Shown one piece after another: positions 63,216 through 64,000 of a stretch of DNA of 64,000 bases; the first letter of the stretch is position 1; the number at the start of each line of letters is the position of its first letter. The stretch lies in contig JAFIHA010000043.1 in the NCBI GenBank assembly GCA_017848965.1, positions 153,371-217,370 of the forward strand, given 5' to 3'. A program made the translations under genes and the position numbers. The notes under the pieces are model-generated. The model was not told where the DNA came from. It was given only the letters and a program-made list of their open reading frames with translations, and did no database searches. Source of the DNA: Dechloromonas aromatica (nom. nud.) (GTDB taxonomy: Bacteria; Pseudomonadota; Gammaproteobacteria; Burkholderiales; Rhodocyclaceae).

Positions 63216-63805
63216 TTTTCTATTAACCCCTTCCGTTTCTTCAAAATCCTGGTTTTTCGGCGAAACACGGCAGCCAGCCTGATCAGGTATTCATCGTCGT
63301 AGCGCCGGCTTCGCGGAGCCGACTTGAGGAAATCAAGCCTTTCCTGGCCATACCGGCCGACGATTCCGCGCTCGTGCTCGGCAACCATCCCGCCCTCGTG
63401 GCGATTGCAAACCGAGCACTGCTTGTTGATGTTGCGTAAGTCGAACCTGAGGAACGAACTGCGGCCGCGCGGTATCAGGTGGCCGGCGTGCCACTGACCA
63501 TCCCAAGAAGCCGGCTTGTCGCAGCTGATGCATCCCTGTTCGTGGTCGCGGATGCGGACATAAGCGTTGATTGCGTCCTGGGCCTTCCCTTCTAGATATC
63601 CAGGGCGAAGCCTGGCGAGCTTTGCCTTGACGGTTTTGCGATCGGCAACATCTGCGATGCGCTCGGCTTTGGCTCGCTGCTTGCGCTGTTTCTCGATGGA
63701 CTCGATGGCGAACTTGGCCTGACATTCATGGTCGTTGCATACCCTGCCCGGCTGCATTGAGCGGGCCGGTTTGTAGAGGGTTGAGCAGTAGCGGCAGCGG
63801 GGCAT
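63212..63805 (-). CDS. NinG/Rap-family recombination protein
   Basis: A 197-residue protein with an N-terminal zinc motif (PRCRYCSTLYKPARSMQP, then CNDHEC) and a C-terminal HNH-like core (CISCDKPASWDGQWHAGHLI through SSFLRFDLRNINKQCSVCNR), the signature of lambda NinG/Rap, a structure-specific nuclease that processes Holliday-like junctions. In lambda it lies before the late genes, as it does here before the terminases. Confidence 0.9.
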   Translation of the reverse strand: MPRCRYCSTLYKPARSMQPGRVCNDHECQAKFAIESIEKQRKQRAKAERIADVADRKTVKAKLARLRPGYLEGKAQDAINAYVRIRDHEQGCISCDKPASWDGQWHAGHLIPRGRSSFLRFDLRNINKQCSVCNRHEGGMVAEHERGIVGRYGQERLDFLKSAPRSRRYDDEYLIRLAAVFRRKTRILKKRKGLIEK

Positions 63806-64000
63806 GATGTAAAAGTCGGCTATCTCGGGTGTTATGCGGCGCAGACGCCGTCTATCCTGCGTTGAACTAAACCGCTACGCGGTGGCAGGGTGCTCGACGG
63901 TTAGGCTGTCTTACGGAGTTTTCTGGCTCAAGCATTGAGCGGCCCGACCCGATCCTTTTCCTTGGGAATGTTCCCGAGTCAGAAGAGGAGAAGGACATGA
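63806..64000. promoter_or_regulatory. Region upstream of ninG at the window edge
   Basis: No complete gene. The minus strand is open from the edge with a short frame (MSFSSSDSGTFPRKR...) whose origin is uncertain. On the plus strand AGAGGAGAAGGAC directly precedes an ATG at 63997, a strong ribosome-binding site, so a plus-strand gene may begin at the edge. A near-palindrome CTTGGGAA-TG-TTCCCGAG (63961-63978) and an ACCGC-TAC-GCGGT hairpin (about 63871-63883) are visible and may be an operator and a terminator. Confidence 0.4.

Larger units (their letters stand above)
25627..64000. mobile_element. Prophage (tailed phage with N4-gp56-type capsid and P22-type portal), right end outside window
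   Basis: A continuous block of phage genes: NinG-like protein, TerS, TerL, portal, scaffold, capsid, lysis, tail/receptor proteins, a giant virion protein and an immI-like repressor cassette. Apart from the two-gene cassette at 38148-38764, all are on the minus strand. Host genes on the left are unbroken up to 25470. No integrase or matching attachment-site repeat is seen because the other end is outside the window, so prophage status is inferred. A long-lived extrachromosomal or misassembled element cannot be excluded from this window. Confidence 0.92.

Noticed and set aside
63212-63805. HNH homing endonuclease
   Set aside because: The zinc motif arrangement and position before the terminases fit NinG/Rap better than a free-standing homing nuclease.

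Overview
The left 25.5 kb is conserved chromosome of a high-GC betaproteobacterium. The gene order (recO-era-rnc-DUF4845-lepB-lepA, then degP-rseC-rpoE, nadB, fabF-acpP-fabG-fabD-fabH-plsX-rpmF-yceD, maf, sppA, rluC, rne, a tyrosine phosphatase) and the protein sequences fit Rhodocyclales, for example a Dechloromonas/Azonexus-like organism. This placement is inferred from synteny and was not searched. The right 38 kb (about 25.6 kb to the window edge) is most of a tailed-phage genome, presumably a prophage, cut by the right edge.

Host part. On the minus strand a long translation/membrane block runs lepA, lepB, DUF4845, rnc, era, recO and pdxJ. A HigB/HigA-like toxin-antitoxin pair sits between recO and pdxJ. 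A second minus block carries the envelope-stress sigma factor rpoE, rseC, a DegP/MucD protease and a small glutaredoxin-like protein, ending at a clear terminator before lepA. No rseA or rseB anti-sigma genes are present at this locus. nadB diverges from rpoE. The fatty-acid cluster (fabF, acpP, fabG, fabD, fabH, plsX) follows rpmF and yceD on the minus strand and has internal hairpins and promoters that probably give acpP its own expression level. maf and an RsmI-like methyltransferase diverge from yceD. sppA, a Rieske protein, a HAD phosphatase and rluC form a minus-strand group that diverges from rne.

Phage part. Almost everything is transcribed right to left: NinG-like protein, a winged-helix-like protein, small and large terminase, portal, scaffold, a CsrA-like protein, an N4-gp56-type major capsid protein, head-tail proteins, a lysis cassette (a holin-like segment fused to a SAR-type endolysin, Rz, and Rz1 embedded in Rz), tail/receptor-binding proteins, several unknown virion proteins, and finally a 3.5-kaa polyvalent virion protein. 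That giant protein carries a ParB-like motif, a DNA methyltransferase module and a metallopeptidase motif. A 46-residue ORF is coupled to its stop codon.

Two features stand out. First, between the giant gene and the other late genes lies a divergent cassette with the architecture of the P22 immI region: an Arc-like repressor overlapping a Rha/KilAC antirepressor on one strand, and an Mnt-like repressor followed by a secreted protein on the other. Second, a 12-bp motif (AATACTGGCTGG on the coding strand) recurs at phage gene junctions. Four exact copies lie 30-39 nt upstream of start codons, and one variant lies upstream of the capsid gene. I read it as a candidate phage promoter family. No integrase, attachment-site pair, CRISPR array, tRNA or rRNA was found in the window.
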